NCBI GenBank assembly: GCA_963752325.1
Contig: CAVVXU010000005.1
Span: 868,001-932,000, forward strand
Source of the DNA: CAVTJL01 sp963752325
Lineage (GTDB): Bacteria; Pseudomonadota; Alphaproteobacteria; Geminicoccales; Geminicoccaceae
Direction of reading: 5' to 3'
Length of the DNA: 64,000 nucleotides
Shown here: piece by piece, positions 44,605 to 57,807 of the stretch
How the letters are laid out: each line of letters opens with the position of its first letter
How positions within the stretch are numbered: position 1 is the first letter of the stretch
Translations under genes and position numbers: made by a program
The notes under the pieces: model-generated
Seen by the model: only the letters and a program-made list of their open reading frames with translations
What the model was told of the DNA's origin: nothing
Databases searched by the model: none

Positions 44605-46134
44605 ATGAGCTTCAAAGAGCACGATCGGCGCACCTTCGTAGCCGACGCTGCGCGCGCCTTCGGCGAGCGGCGGATCAACAAGCGCGAGTTCCTGCGGCGC
44701 ATGACGCTGGCCGGCGTGGGCTTCTCGGGCTTCGCCTCGACGTTCCTCGGGAACGGGCCGGCCCTTCGGCGGCCTCACCAACATGAACACGGCGCTGGCC
44801 GCTGGACCAGCAGCCCGAGGAGGTCACGAAGTGGCTGAAGGACGTGGGCTCCAAGTTCAAGGGCACCACGATCCGCTACACCTCCGAGGCCACGCCGCCC
44901 ACGATCGTCGCCAACCAGATCGCCAAGGACGAGTTCACCTCGATCACCGGCATCAATGTCGAGATCGAGATCGTGCCGCTCGAGCAGGTGCTGCAGAAGG
45001 CGACGCTCGACGTGCAGGGCCAGCTCGGCACCTATGATCTCTACTATCTCGACCAGTCCTGGACGGCCACCTTCATCAACGACTGCGTCGACCCGCGCGA
45101 GAAGTACAAGAACGCCGAGCTGGCGATGCCCGGCTACGACTTCGCCGACTTCTCGAAGCCGCTGGTCGACGGCATCTGCATGTACGGCGACCAGATGATC
45201 GGCGTGCCGTTCGACATCCCGATCTTCATCACGATGTACAGGAAGGACCTGTTCGACAAGCACGGCCTCAAGGTCCCCACCACCATGGACGAGTACATGC
45301 AGGTGGTGAAGGAGCTGGACAAGGCCGAGCGCAAGAACGGCATCTTCGGCACGACGGGCCAGCTCAAGTCGGGCCACTACTCGCTCGAGTGCGACTGGAC
45401 GGCCTGGCTGTGGGGCCAGGGCGGCTCGATCTTCGACAAGACCGAGATGTTCTCAGGCGGCGACGCCGAGGGCATCGCCGGCCTCGAGTACATGCTGGAG
45501 CTCAGGCAAGCACATGCCGCCGGCCGCCACGACCTGGACCTGGGACGGCGAGGGCCAGTCGGCGGCACAGGGTCTGGCCGGCATCCTGCTCTCCTGGGGC
45601 GAGTTCTTCCCGAGCTTCGACGATCCGAAGAACTCGAAGGTCGTGGGCCTCTTCGAGGCGGCCCATCCGCCCAAGGAGACGAAGCTCCGCACGCCGGCCG
45701 AGGCGGGCTTCAACGAGATCCCGCACATCGGCCACCAGGGCGGCTCGTCGATAGCGCTCTCCAAGTACTCGAAGAACCCGGACGCCGCCTGGATCTTCAT
45801 GCAGTGGGTGACCTCGAAGGACGTCGTGGCGCGCTCCTGCACGCTGGGTGGCGGCGCCTCGCCGGTGCGCGAGTCGGCGTTCAGCGACCCCAGGGTGCTG
45901 GCGGCGGCCAAGGTCGGGCCCGGCACGACGCGCCACTTCCCGGCCATTCAGTGGACCATCAACAACGCGATGGGCTCCGAGCCGGACCTGCCCTCCTGGG
46001 CCGAGATGGCGAACAACGTCATCCCGGTCGAGCTCGGCAAGCTCCTGGCCGGCCAGTACAAGAGCCCCAAGGAGTGCATGGACGCGATCAAGCCGCAGGT
46101 GGACAAGCTGGCGGAGCCTTTCCGCAAGAGCTGA
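44605..46134 (+). CDS. Sugar ABC transporter substrate-binding protein, frame-broken
   Basis: Extracytoplasmic carbohydrate-binding protein (type 1/MalE-like cluster), about 510 residues. The N-terminus is long, with NKREFLRRMTLAGVGFSGFA, a KR-type Tat-like signal. Mature motifs are FTSITGINVEIEIVPLEQVL, YDLYYLDQSWTATFINDCVD and GVPFDIPIFITMYRKDLFDK, and the C-terminal half has GILLSWGEFFPSFDDPKNSK and DAAWIFMQWVTSKDVVARS. Frame changes near 44760, 44800 and 45510. AGGGAGG lies upstream of ATG 44605. It is followed by a strong hairpin with a short T-run. Confidence 0.88.
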
Positions 46135-46140
46135 TCCCCC

Positions 46141-46174
46141 GGGGAGGCGGGCGTGGTCCCGCCTCCCCTTTCCT
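46141..46174 (+). terminator. Rho-independent-type terminator after the binding-protein gene
   Basis: GGGGAGGCGGG and CCCGCCTCCCC form a perfect 11-base stem with a 6-base loop, followed by TTTCCT. It begins 6 bases after the binding-protein stop and lies between transporter and kinase genes. Such hairpins often reduce readthrough and stabilise upstream binding-protein mRNA. Confidence 0.7.
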
Positions 46175-46200
46175 CAATCCAAGGCCGTCGCACGACATCC

Positions 46201-47729
46201 ATGGCACTCGTTCTCGGCATCGACAGCAGCACCACCGCGACCAAGGCCATCGCCTGGGACCGCGGACGGCAGGCTCGTGGGCGAGGGCCGTGCCCCGGTG
46301 CCGATGGCCACACCCGTGCCGGGCTGGTTCGAGCAGAGCCCGGAGGACTGGTGGCAGGCACTGGCGCTGGCGCATCCGGGACCTCGGTCGGCAGGTCGAT
46401 CTCGGCCTGGTCGAGGCGCTCGCCATCTCGAACCAGCGCGAGACGGTGGGCTTCCTCGATGCGGACGGCCGGGAGATCCGCCCCAGCATCCTCTGGCTGG
46501 ACGAGCGCGGCCGCGAGGACATCGAGGCCGTCGTCGCCAAGGTCGGGCGGGACCGGCTGCTGGCGCTGAGCGGCAAGGCGCCGGATCCGACGCCCGCCAT
46601 CTACAGCATCCACTGGCTGCGGCGCCGCGAGCCGGAAGCTTTCGGCCGCATCGCCCATGTCGTCGACGTCCACGGCTATCTGGTCCGGCGCCTGACGGGT
46701 GCGCGCGTGACGAGCCGGGGCAGCGCCGACCCGCACGGGCTTCTCGATCTCGAGGCCGGGGCCTATGCGCCCGAGCTGCTGGACGCAGTGGGCCTCGATC
46801 CGAGCCAGCTTTTCCCGGTGGTGGCGCCCGGCACCGTGGTGGGCCGGCTGACGGCCGAGGCGGCGGCGGCGACGGGTCTGCCCGTCGGCACGACGGTCGC
46901 GGCCGGCGGCGGCGACGGCCAGGCCGCGGGCCTCGGCACCGCCACGCTCGGCGCCGGCCGCGCCTATCTCAATCTCGGCACGGCCGCGGTGAGCGGCGTC
47001 TGGAGCAGGCAGTACCGTACGGATGCCGCCTTCCGCACGCTGACCAGCCTCTCGAGCGACGGCTTCATCCTCGAGCTGTGCCTGCGGACGGGCTCGTTCC
47101 TGACCGACTGGATGGTGGGCCGGGTCTTCGGCGCCGACCCGGCGAGCGACCCCGGCATCTACGAGCGGCTCGAGGCCGAGGCCAAGGGCGTGCCGCCCGG
47201 CTGCGAGGGCCTTTTGCTCCTGCCCTACTGGAGCGGGGCGATGCCGCCCTTCTGGGACCCGGACGCGCGCGGCCTGATCCTGGGCCTGGGCGTGGGCCAC
47301 GGGCGGGGCCATCTCTACCGTGCGCTGATGGAGGGCGTGGCGCTCGACCTCGCCATGGGCTACGCCGCGATCGAGGAGCTGACCGGCGAGCCGGTCGACG
47401 AGCTGGTGGCGATCGGCGGCGGTGCCAGGAGCCCGCTCTGGCGGCAGATCGTGGCCGATGCGACCGGCAAGCGCGTCACCGTCTCGACCACGGTCGAGGC
47501 GAGCTGCCTCGGCGCCGGGATGCTCGCGGCGCATGGCGCCGGCTGGTATCCCACCATCGAGGCGACGGCCCGGGCGATGCAGGGTGCGGTCGACACGACG
47601 GCCGAGCCCGATCCCGAGCGTGCCGGGATCTATGGCCGGCTCCTGCCCATCTACCGCGACATCTATCCGGCGATGCAGGCGACCTTCGCCCGGCTCGCCG
47701 CCTTCCGCACCGGAACGGAGACACCGTGA
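46201..47729 (+). CDS. FGGY-family carbohydrate kinase, frame-broken
   Basis: Sugar or polyol kinase of about 509 residues. The phosphate-binding N-terminus is ALVLGIDSSTTATKAIAWD, then VPGWFEQSPEDWWQALALA, then LAISNQRETVGFLDADGREI with RPSILWLDERG. The second domain has TVAAGGGDGQAAGLGTATL and DELVAIGGGARSPLWRQIVA, the FGGY signature region. Frame changes near 46262 and 46375. The xylulokinase-like look does not fix the substrate. Its stop overlaps the GTG of the dehydrogenase gene (GTGA). Confidence 0.9.
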
Positions 47730-49030
47730 GCGAGCCGCAGCCGATCATCGACGAGGTCGTGGCCGGGCGCTACATGGCGCCCGAGCTGGGTCGGCCGCTT
47801 CAGAGCACGATCCGCTCGCTCGTCATGGCGCCGAGCCTCGAGGGGCGCGAGGCCGAGCTGCGTGGCGGGCCTGGGCCTCGGCGCCAGCATCGCCGTCGTG
47901 GCCGACGAGAACACGCAGGACGTGCTGGGCCACCGCGTGGCCCGGGCGCTGGGCGGGGTGCCGTCGAGCGTCGTGCTGGACCATCCCAAGGCCAACGAGG
48001 CGACGGCCGACGCGCTCGAGGAGCGCACCCGCCACGCCGACGCGCTGATCGCCATCGGCTCCGGCACGATCAACGACCTCTGCAAGTATGTCGAGCCATC
48101 GCACCGGCCGCAGCTGCGCCGTCTTCGGCACGGCACCCTCGATGGACGGCTACGTCACGAGCACGGTCTCGATCACGCGCGAGGGCTTCAAGCTCAGCCT
48201 GCCGGCGCACTCGCCGGCCGGCGTCTTCCTCGATCTGGGCGTGCTGGCGGCGGCACCCCGGCGGATGATCCAGGCGGGGCTGGGCGACACGGTGTGCCGG
48301 ACGACGGCGCAGGTGGACTGGCTGCTGTCGCACCTGCTGCTCGACACGGTCTATGCCGAGACGCCCTACGACCTGATGCGGGCCGACGAGCCTCTTCTCT
48401 ATGCCAAGGCCGACCGGCTGCTCGAGGGCGATCTCGACGCGATGCGCCTGCTGGCCCGCATGCTCGTCCTCTCGGGCCTGGGCGTGCTCGTCACCCACAC
48501 GAGCCATTGCGGCTCGATGGCCGAGCATCAGATCAGCCACTTCATCGACATGCTGGCCCGCCCGCATCCCGGCACGCTGCATGGCCAGCAGGTGGGCATC
48601 GCCACCTGGAGCGTGGCCCGGCTGCAGGCGGCCATGCTGGAGAAGCCCGCAGCCCCGTCGCTCGCGGCGCGCTCGACCTCGATCCGGCCCTGTTCCGCGC
48701 AGCGCTACGGCCGCTTCGCCGAGAGCTGCCTCGCGGCGGCGGTGAAGAAGCCGCTCGATGCCGAGGGGACGCGCAGGCTGCAGGCGCGCCTCGACGAGCG
48801 CTGGCCCGCGATCCGCGAGCGCCTCCTGGGCGTGATGCTGCCGCTGGGCGAGCTCGACCGCGTGATGGCCGCTGCCGAGCTGCCGCGGACGGCGGCCGAG
48901 CTCGGCGTCGATCCCGCCTTCTATCGCCGCGCCGTCGGGCCAGGGCCACGAGATCCGCGACCGCTACACCATCCTCGATCTCGCCGCCCAGGCGGGGCAG
49001 CTCGAAGGCTTCGCAGCAGGCGAGGCATGA
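47726..49030 (+). CDS. AraM/glycerol-1-phosphate dehydrogenase-like enzyme, frame-broken
   Basis: Iron-alcohol-dehydrogenase-fold enzyme of the AraM/EgsA group, about 434 residues. GLGASIAVVADENTQDVLGH starts the NAD domain and ALIAIGSGTINDLCKYV is the dinucleotide-binding glycine segment. TAPSMDGYVTSTVSITREGF and THTSHCGSMAEHQISHFIDM (metal-ligand His residues) are the family marks. Frame changes lie near 47865, 48100 and 48945. GTG 47726 overlaps the kinase stop, and its TGA overlaps the next ATG (ATGA). In the cassette it would oxidise a phosphorylated polyol or reduce a ketose phosphate. Confidence 0.85.
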
Positions 49031-50146
49031 GCGACGTCGAGACGGACGAGGCGCCGATCGAGGGTCAGGCGGGATCCTTCGCCGACGTCGTTCTCGATGT
49101 GCTGGCCAGCGACGAGCAGCGCCGGACGCGCATCGCCTGGCTCTACTATGTCGAGGGCAAGACCCAAGGCGGAGATCGCCCTGCGGCTCGGCGTCAGCCG
49201 GGTCAAGGTCAACCGCGAGCTGGCGATCTGCCGCGAGAGCGGCATGGTGCAGATCCGCATCAACAGCCAGCTCGCCTCGTGCGTGGCGCTGGAGCGCGAG
49301 CTGGAGCGGCGCTTCGGCCTCGTCGAGGCGGTCGTGGTGCCGAGCCCCGAGCGGCCGGAGGAGATGGCGGCCGTCCTGGGGATCGCCGTCGGCGCCTATG
49401 TCGGCGAGCGGCTGGCGGAGGGCCAGACCGTGGCGATCGGCTGGGGCCGCACGCTGCGCTGGAGCGTGCGGGCGATGCGCCGCCAGCGGCTCGAGCGCGT
49501 CACCGTGGTCTCGCTGCTGGGCGGCCTCGGGCGCGGCTCGGAGATCAACACCTACGAGACGGCCGCCCGCCTCGCCGACATGCTGGGCGCCCAGTGCTAC
49601 TACCTGGCCGCCCCCACCTTCGTGAGCACGCCCGAGCTCAGGGACATGCTGCTGGAGCAGACCGAGCTGCGCCAGATCCTCGAGCGCGCCCGCGGCGCCG
49701 ATCTCGCGGTCGTCAGCGCCGGCTCGCTCGGTCCCGAGAGCACGAACCGGCGGCTCGGGCTTCTGACCGACGAGGACAGCGTCTCGCTCGCCCGGGCGGG
49801 TGCCGTGGGCGATCTTCTGGGCCATCTGCTCGACGAGCAGGGGCGCATCGTCGACCACCCCCTCAATCATCGCGTCGTCGGGCTGCCCCCGGCCGACCTC
49901 GGGCGCGTCCCGATCAGCATCCTCGCCTCGGGCGGGGCGGAGAAGGTGCCGATCATGCGGGGCGTGCTGAGGGCCGGCTATGTCAACCGGCTCATCACCG
50001 ACGAGCGGACCGCCGAGCTGTTGGTGAGAGAGCGCCGCCGCCTGATCCGCGGGCTCAGCGGGCGCGGTGCTTGCGGTCGAGCTGCTCCAGGACGTGACGC
50101 GACACCATGCTCGACACGTCGCCGCCCAGATGATCGATCTCCTTGA
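49027..50146 (+). CDS. SorC/DeoR-type sugar-binding transcriptional regulator, one frame break
   Basis: Regulator with an N-terminal HTH (RIAWLYYVEGKTQ, then AEIALRLGVSRVKVNREL across the break near 49170) and a C-terminal sugar-phosphate-binding domain (VAIGWGRTLRWSVRAMRRQR, VVSLLGGLGRGSEINTYETA, YYLAAPTFVSTPELRDMLLE, DLAVVSAGSLGPESTNRRLG). About 370 residues if read to 50146, but the last ~30 overlap the convergent coaD gene and look random, so the real end is probably near 50050. ATGA overlap with the dehydrogenase gene places it in the sugar operon that it most likely controls. Confidence 0.88.
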
Positions 50147-50572
50147 CGAAGCGCGAGGAGATGAACTGGGCGTTCTCCGACGCCATCAAGAAGACGGTCT
50201 CGAGCTTCGGGATGCAGGCGCTTGTTGTTGAGCGCCATCTGGAACTCGTACTCGAAGTCCGAGACGGCCCGCAGGCCGCGGATGACGAGGTCCGCCCCCT
50301 GGTCGGCGGCAAAGCGCATCAGCAGCGTCTCGAACGGCAGGACCTCGACGACGGCGCCGTTCATGGCGTTGCCGGCGTTGAGCGCGTTGAGGTCGGCCTC
50401 GACCATCCGGACCCGCTCCTCGAGGCTGAAGAGCGGATCCTTGCCGGCGTTGATCGCCACCGCGACGATCAGCTTGTCGACGAGCAGCGTCGCCCGCCGG
50501 ATGACGTCGACGTGACCGTTGTGAATCGGGATCGAAGGTGCCCGGATAGACACCGACCCGGTTCCTTGCCAT
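50055..50572 (-). CDS. coaD: Phosphopantetheine adenylyltransferase, two frame breaks
   Basis: Makes dephospho-CoA from 4'-phosphopantetheine and ATP. The N-terminus MARNRVGVYPGTFDP continues in the next frame as IHNGHVDVIRRATLLVDKLI (the catalytic HxGH-type site). Then ATP-site residues LVIRGLRAVSDFEYEFQMAL and NNKRLHPE follow. After a second break the end reads LETVFLMASENAQFISSRFV with KEIDHLGGDVSSMVSRHVLE. Frame changes near 50532 and 50215. Total about 172 residues, normal. GGAAGGG lies just before ATG 50572. coaD directly after gyrA is a common alphaproteobacterial order. The enzyme is essential, so the breaks must be errors. Confidence 0.93.
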
Positions 50573-50696
50573 GGCCCTTCCTTCGCGCTGGCCCGGAACG
50601 GCAGGCAGGGAAAAAGCTCGCCCGGACGCGCGGGATGATAGCGCCTAAGGCCGAGCGTGACGATGCTGCAATGCAACAGATGCCTGCGGCGTTGCG

Positions 50697-53464
<2,768 letters not shown>

Positions 53465-53549
53465 GAAACTGGAGACTCGCGTTGTCAGTGAACCACGGCG
53501 CGCGGAGAGGTCCGCACGCGCGCGACGGTCTAGCAGATGCCGCCTGTGC

Positions 53550-53822
53550 CTACAAGTTGGGCGGCCTGCGGCTTCCGACCACCATCTCCGGTGCCTCGAG
53601 CACGGCAGCCAGCCTCGCCGCCTCGGGCGGCGCCTCGGCCGGGAGGATGTCGGTGAAGCCCAGCAGGAGGCCCGTGCTCCCGGCCCCGGCGGCCACCGCC
53701 CCGTCGTCGGAGCCCTCCGGCAGAGGCATGCCGCCCGCCCGATCGATGATATGGAGCCGATTGCCGCAGGCGCCGCGCATGCCGGGCCAGATGGCCCGGC
53801 CTTCGGCGCCATGCACCGGCAC
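53550..53822 (-). CDS. Short hypothetical protein upstream of gyrA
   Basis: About 90 codons with strongly G/C-ending third positions on the minus strand: GRAIWPGMRGACGNRLHIID, then RAGGMPLPEGSDDGAVAAGA, then LLLGFTDILPAEAPPEAARL and a stop after GSRRPPNL. No family is recognised. The open frame continues upstream to 53978 but there the plus strand has the better codon pattern. Possible GTG starts lie at 53822 and 53816. It may be a small gene or the 3' end of a truncated one. Confidence 0.3.
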   Translation of the reverse strand: MPVHGAEGRAIWPGMRGACGNRLHIIDRAGGMPLPEGSDDGAVAAGAGSTGLLLGFTDILPAEAPPEAARLAAVLEAPEMVVGSRRPPNL

Positions 53823-54045
53823 GCCGTCCTCTTCGAGTCCCGCCCGGCCGCCCGCGAGGCGCTGCTGGAGATCAGCGCCGCCGCGGCCGGGAGCACGCTC
53901 GGCCCAAGCTCCTCGAGTTCGCCAAGATCCGCGCCTGACCGAGCTGGCCCACCTGACGGCGGCGATCGTGGCGACCAATGGCTGGAATCGGATCGGCGTC
54001 GCCTACAGGCTGCTCCCCGCGCTCCCCGAGAACGTCGCCACCTGA
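53811..54045 (+). pseudogene. Remnant of a carboxymuconolactone decarboxylase/AhpD-like gene
   Basis: Two pieces fit the ends of this family. The first reads AREALLEISAAAAGSTLG and then, one frame over, PKLLEFAKIRA, like the segment just before the usual NGCxxC active site. The second, directly after, reads LTELAHLTAAIVATNGWNRI and GVAYRLLP, like the last helix (family pattern NxWNRxxVAxR). The roughly 80-100 residues that should lie between, including the CxxC site, are absent. Either a deletion or an assembly collapse occurred near 53936. Confidence 0.42.
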
Positions 54046-54127
54046 CCGTTTGCACAAATTATTGATGTTATAAAATCAAGCTTTACATTTTATCTTGTGA
54101 AATAGAGATCGCCGACTATCTTCCGGG
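54046..54127 (+). promoter_or_regulatory. AT-rich control region upstream of cysJ
   Basis: A run at 54052-54108 is mostly A/T (for example TTATTGATGTTATAAAATC and TTTACATTTTATCTTG) within otherwise ~70% GC DNA. It directly precedes the sulfite reductase genes. Several -10-like TATAAA/TATCTT and -35-like TTGATG/TTTACA hexamers exist, but no pair with 16-18 base spacing is convincing. Confidence 0.45.
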
Positions 54128-56006
54128 ATGGCTCACGAGCCATCCACGGAAGGGCAGGTCCGAGCGATGATCCAAGCCGAGACGAGAGCGTGGCCCGCAG
54201 CGGCAGCAGCCGGCCCGGCGTGGCTTCTGACGCGGGACCAGACCTCCCAGCTCGAGAGGCTGGCAGCGGGGCTCTCGGCCGAGCAGGCCATCTGGGCCAG
54301 CGGCTATCTGGCGGGCCTGGGCGCTGGTGCGAGGCCCGCGGCGGCGGCGCCAGCCCCCCAGGCCGATCGTCCGGTGACGGTGCTCTACGCCTCGGAGACC
54401 GGCAATGCGGCCGGCGTGGCCAAGGCGCTGGCAGCGCGGCTCGAGGCGAGCGGTGTGGCGGCGCGGGTGGCCGACGCCGCCGACTATCCGCTGAAGCGCC
54501 TCAAGGACGAGCGCTTTCTCGTCGTCGTCACGAGCACGCATGGCGAGGGCGACCCGCCCGAGCCGGCAGCACCCTTCTACGAGTTCCTGTTCGGCCGCAA
54601 GGCGCCCAAGCTTTCCTCGCTGCGCTTTGCCGTGCTCGGGCTCGGCGATTCGACCTACGAGCATTTCTGCAAGACCGCGCGCGAGATCGACCGCCGGCTC
54701 GAGGAGCTGGGCGGCACCCGCCTGCAGGACCGGGTCGAGTGCGACGTCGACTACGAGGAGCCGGCCGAGGCGTGGGGCGGTGCCGTCCTCGAGCGCCTGC
54801 GCGAGGAGGTGGTGCCCGCGGAGGACGAGGGTGCGGACTCCAACATCACGCGGCTCGTGCTGCCCGGGCGGCCCGTCGAGCCGGCGTCGGCCTATGACAA
54901 AAGAAGGCCGTTCACGGCGCCGGTTCTGGAGAACCTCGCCATCACCGGCCGGGGCTCCAGCAAGGAGATCCGCCACGTCGAGATCGGGCTCGAGGGCTCG
55001 GGCCTCGTCTTCGAGCCCGGCGACTCGCTGGGCATCCTGCCGCAGAACGATCCGGCGCTGGTGGCAAAGCTGATCGACACGCTGGCGCTCGACGGCGAGG
55101 AGCCGATCGCCGCGGCCGAGGGGCTGCCGCTGCATCGGGCGCTGACGGAGCGGTTCGAGATCACCGCCCTCACCTCGCGCTTTCTTTCCGGCTGGGCCGA
55201 GCTGAGCGGGGCAACATCGCTGCGCGAGATCGCGGAGAGGGGCGACGCCGCCCTTCGCACCTACGCCACCGGCCGCCAGGTCGTCGACCTCGTCGAGTCG
55301 TTCCCGGTGAAGGGCATCACGGGCACCGAGCTGGTGGGCCGGCTGCGCCGCCTGCCGCCGCAGGCTCTACTCGATCGCCTCCAGCCTCGCCGCCAACCCC
55401 GACGAGGCGCATCTGTGCGTCTCGGTCGTGCGCTATGCGAGCCACGGCCGCGAGCGGCTGGGCGTCGCCTCGGGCTGGCTCGCCGAGCGGGTAGCCGAGG
55501 ACGGCACCGTGCCGGTCTACGTCCAGGCGAACCCGCACTTCCGCCTGCCCAAGGATCCCGGCACGCCCATCATCATGATCGGCGCCGGCACGGGCGTTGC
55601 GCCCTACCGCGCCTTCATGCAGGAGCGCGAGGAGCAGGGTGCGACCGGCAAGAGCTGGCTCTTCTTCGGCGACCGCAGCTTCCGCACCGATTTTCTCTAT
55701 CAGCTCGAGTGGCAGCGCTGGCTCAAGGCCGGCACGCTCGGGCGCATCGACCTCGCCTTCTCGCGCGACCAGGAACGGAAGATCTACGTCCAGCATCGCC
55801 TGATCGAGCGCGGGGCCGAGGTCTGGGCCTGGCTCCAGGAGGGCGGGCATCTCTATCTGTGCGGCGATTCCGAGCATCTGGCCCCCGACGTCCATGCCGC
55901 GCTGACGCGCATCGTCACCGAGCAGGGCGGCGGCGATGCCGAGAAGGCCACCGACTATCTGAAGACCCTCCAGCGCGAGGGCCGCTACCAGCGCGACGTC
56001 TATTGA
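54128..56006 (+). CDS. cysJ: Sulfite reductase (NADPH) flavoprotein alpha-component, one frame break
   Basis: Passes electrons from NADPH through FAD and FMN to the hemoprotein CysI for sulfite reduction to sulfide. About 626 residues. The FMN flavodoxin domain has TVLYASETGNAAGVAKALAA, VTSTHGEGDPPEPAAPFYEF and FAVLGLGDSTYEHFCKTARE. The FAD domain has FEPGDSLGILPQNDPALVAK and, spanning the break, PRLYSIASSLA. The NADPH domain has IIMIGAGTGVAPYRAFMQER and LYLCGDSEHLAPDVHAAL, ending YQRDVY as CysJ does. The frame changes near 55365 through one extra C. ATG 54128 lies after the AT-rich patch; cysI follows within 15 bases. Confidence 0.94.
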
Positions 56007-56020
56007 GAAAGGCCACGACG

Positions 56021-57738
56021 ATGGACCGCAGCCGCGATCTGTCCCAGCCGGTCGAGAAGCTGCACGCCAACGAGCGGCTGAAGGCGGCAAGCGACCATCT
56101 CCGCGGCGACATTGCGGAGGGCCTCGCCGATCCCGTGACCGGCGGGATCTCCGAGGGCGCCCAGCAGCTGATCAAGTTCCACGGCAGCTATCAGCAGGAC
56201 GACCGCGACCTCCGGGAGGAGCGGCGCCATCAGAAGCTGGAGCCGGCCTACCAGTTCATGGTGCGCGTGCGGCTGCCGGGCGGCGTGTGCACGCCCGCAG
56301 CAGTGGACGGCGCTGGACGGCCTGGCACGCAAGCCATGCCAACGGCACGCTGCGCCTCACCACGCGCCAGACCTTCCAGTTCCACGGCATCCTGAAGGGC
56401 GGTCTCAAGCCGACCATCCAGGGGATGGACCGGGCGCTGCTGGACTCGCTCGCCGCCTGCGGGGACGTCAACCGGGGTGTGATGAGCGCCGTCAATCCGC
56501 ATCTCTCGGCGCTGCATGCCGAGGTCTACGACACGGCGCGGCGCATCAGCGAGCTGCTGATGCCGAAAACGCGCGCCTATCACGAGATCTGGCTGGACGA
56601 GAAGAAGGTGGCCGGCGGCGAGTCCGAGCCCATCTACGGCGACACCTATCTGCCCCGGAAGTTCAAGATCGGCGTGGTCGTGCCGCCCGACAACGACGTC
56701 GACGTCTTCACGCAGGACCTGGGCTTCATCGCCGACGTGGCGGACGGCAAGCTGCAGGGGTTCAACGTCACGGCGGGCGGCGGCATGGGCCGCACCGACG
56801 GCGAGCCCGGCACCTATCCCCGGCTCGGCGACGTGATCGGCTTCTGCCGGCCGGAGCAGGTGCTGGCCGTCACCGAGGCCATCGTCACGATCCAGCGCGA
56901 CTATGGCGACCGCGTCGACCGCCGGCACGCCCGCTTCAAGTACACGATCGACGATCGCGGCCTCGACTGGCTCAAGGAGGAGCTGGCGCGGCGGACAGGG
57001 TTCGCGCTCGAGCCGGCGCGGCCGTTTCTTCTCACGTCCAACGGCGACCGCTATGGCTGGACCCAGGGCGACGACGGCTCCTGGCATTTTTGCCTGTTCG
57101 TCGAGAACGGGCGCATCCGGGACACCGACGATCTGCCGATGATGACCGGGCTCCGCGAGATCGCGGCCGTCCACAAGGGTGAGTTTCGCCTCACCCCCAA
57201 CCAGAACCTCGTCATCAGCCGGATCCCCGACAAGCACCGCGCCCGGATCGAGAGCATCATCGAGGCGCACGGCATCGACACGACGCTGCGGCAGAGCGTG
57301 CTGCGGCGGAACTCGATGGCCTGCGTGGCGCTGCCGACCTGCGGGCTCGCGATGGCCGAGAGCGAGCGCTACCTGCCGGACCTCGTGACCAAGCTCGACG
57401 CCGTCATGGCCGAGAACGGGCTCGCCGACGATCCGATCACGGTCAGGATGAGCGGCTGCCCGAACGGCTGCTCCAGGCCCTATGTGGCCGAGATCGCCTT
57501 CAGCGGCCGGGCGCCGGGCCGATACAATGTCTATCTGGGCGGCGGCTTCTGGGGGCAGCGGCTGAACCGCATGGTGCTCGAGAATGTGGGCGAGCAGGCG
57601 ATCCTCGAGCATCTGACGCCCATCATCGCGGGCTATGCCAAGGATCGGCTGCCGGACGAGCCCTTCGGCGACTACGCGATCCGTGCCGGCCATGTGCGCG
57701 AGGTGACCTCGGGCCGGGACTTCAACAGCCGCGCCTGA
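56021..57738 (+). CDS. cysI: Sulfite reductase hemoprotein beta-component, one frame break
   Basis: Six-electron reduction of sulfite to sulfide with siroheme coupled to [4Fe-4S]. About 572 residues. N-terminal EKLHANERLKAASDHLRGDI and QQLIKFHGSYQQDDRDLREE are typical of CysI. The break near 56295 lies just before GTLRLTTRQTFQFHGILKGG. The cluster/siroheme cysteines are complete: CVALPTCGLAMAESERYLPD and MSGCPNGCSRPYVAEIAFSG. Last residues SGRDFNSRA match the family end. A perfect hairpin lies 18 bases after the stop. Confidence 0.94.
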
Positions 57739-57755
57739 GGCCGCGCCTACCGCCA

Positions 57756-57790
57756 CGTCGCCGGCCGAGCTACAAAAAGGGCCGGCGACG
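57756..57790 (+). terminator. Hairpin after cysI
   Basis: CGTCGCCGGCC and GGCCGGCGACG form a perfect 11-base stem around a 13-base A-rich loop. It lies 18 bases after the cysI stop and ends 17 bases before the next ATG. There is no T-run after it. It probably ends or attenuates cysJI transcription. Confidence 0.5.
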
Positions 57791-57807
57791 GCCTGGCGGA
57801 GGTGGGC

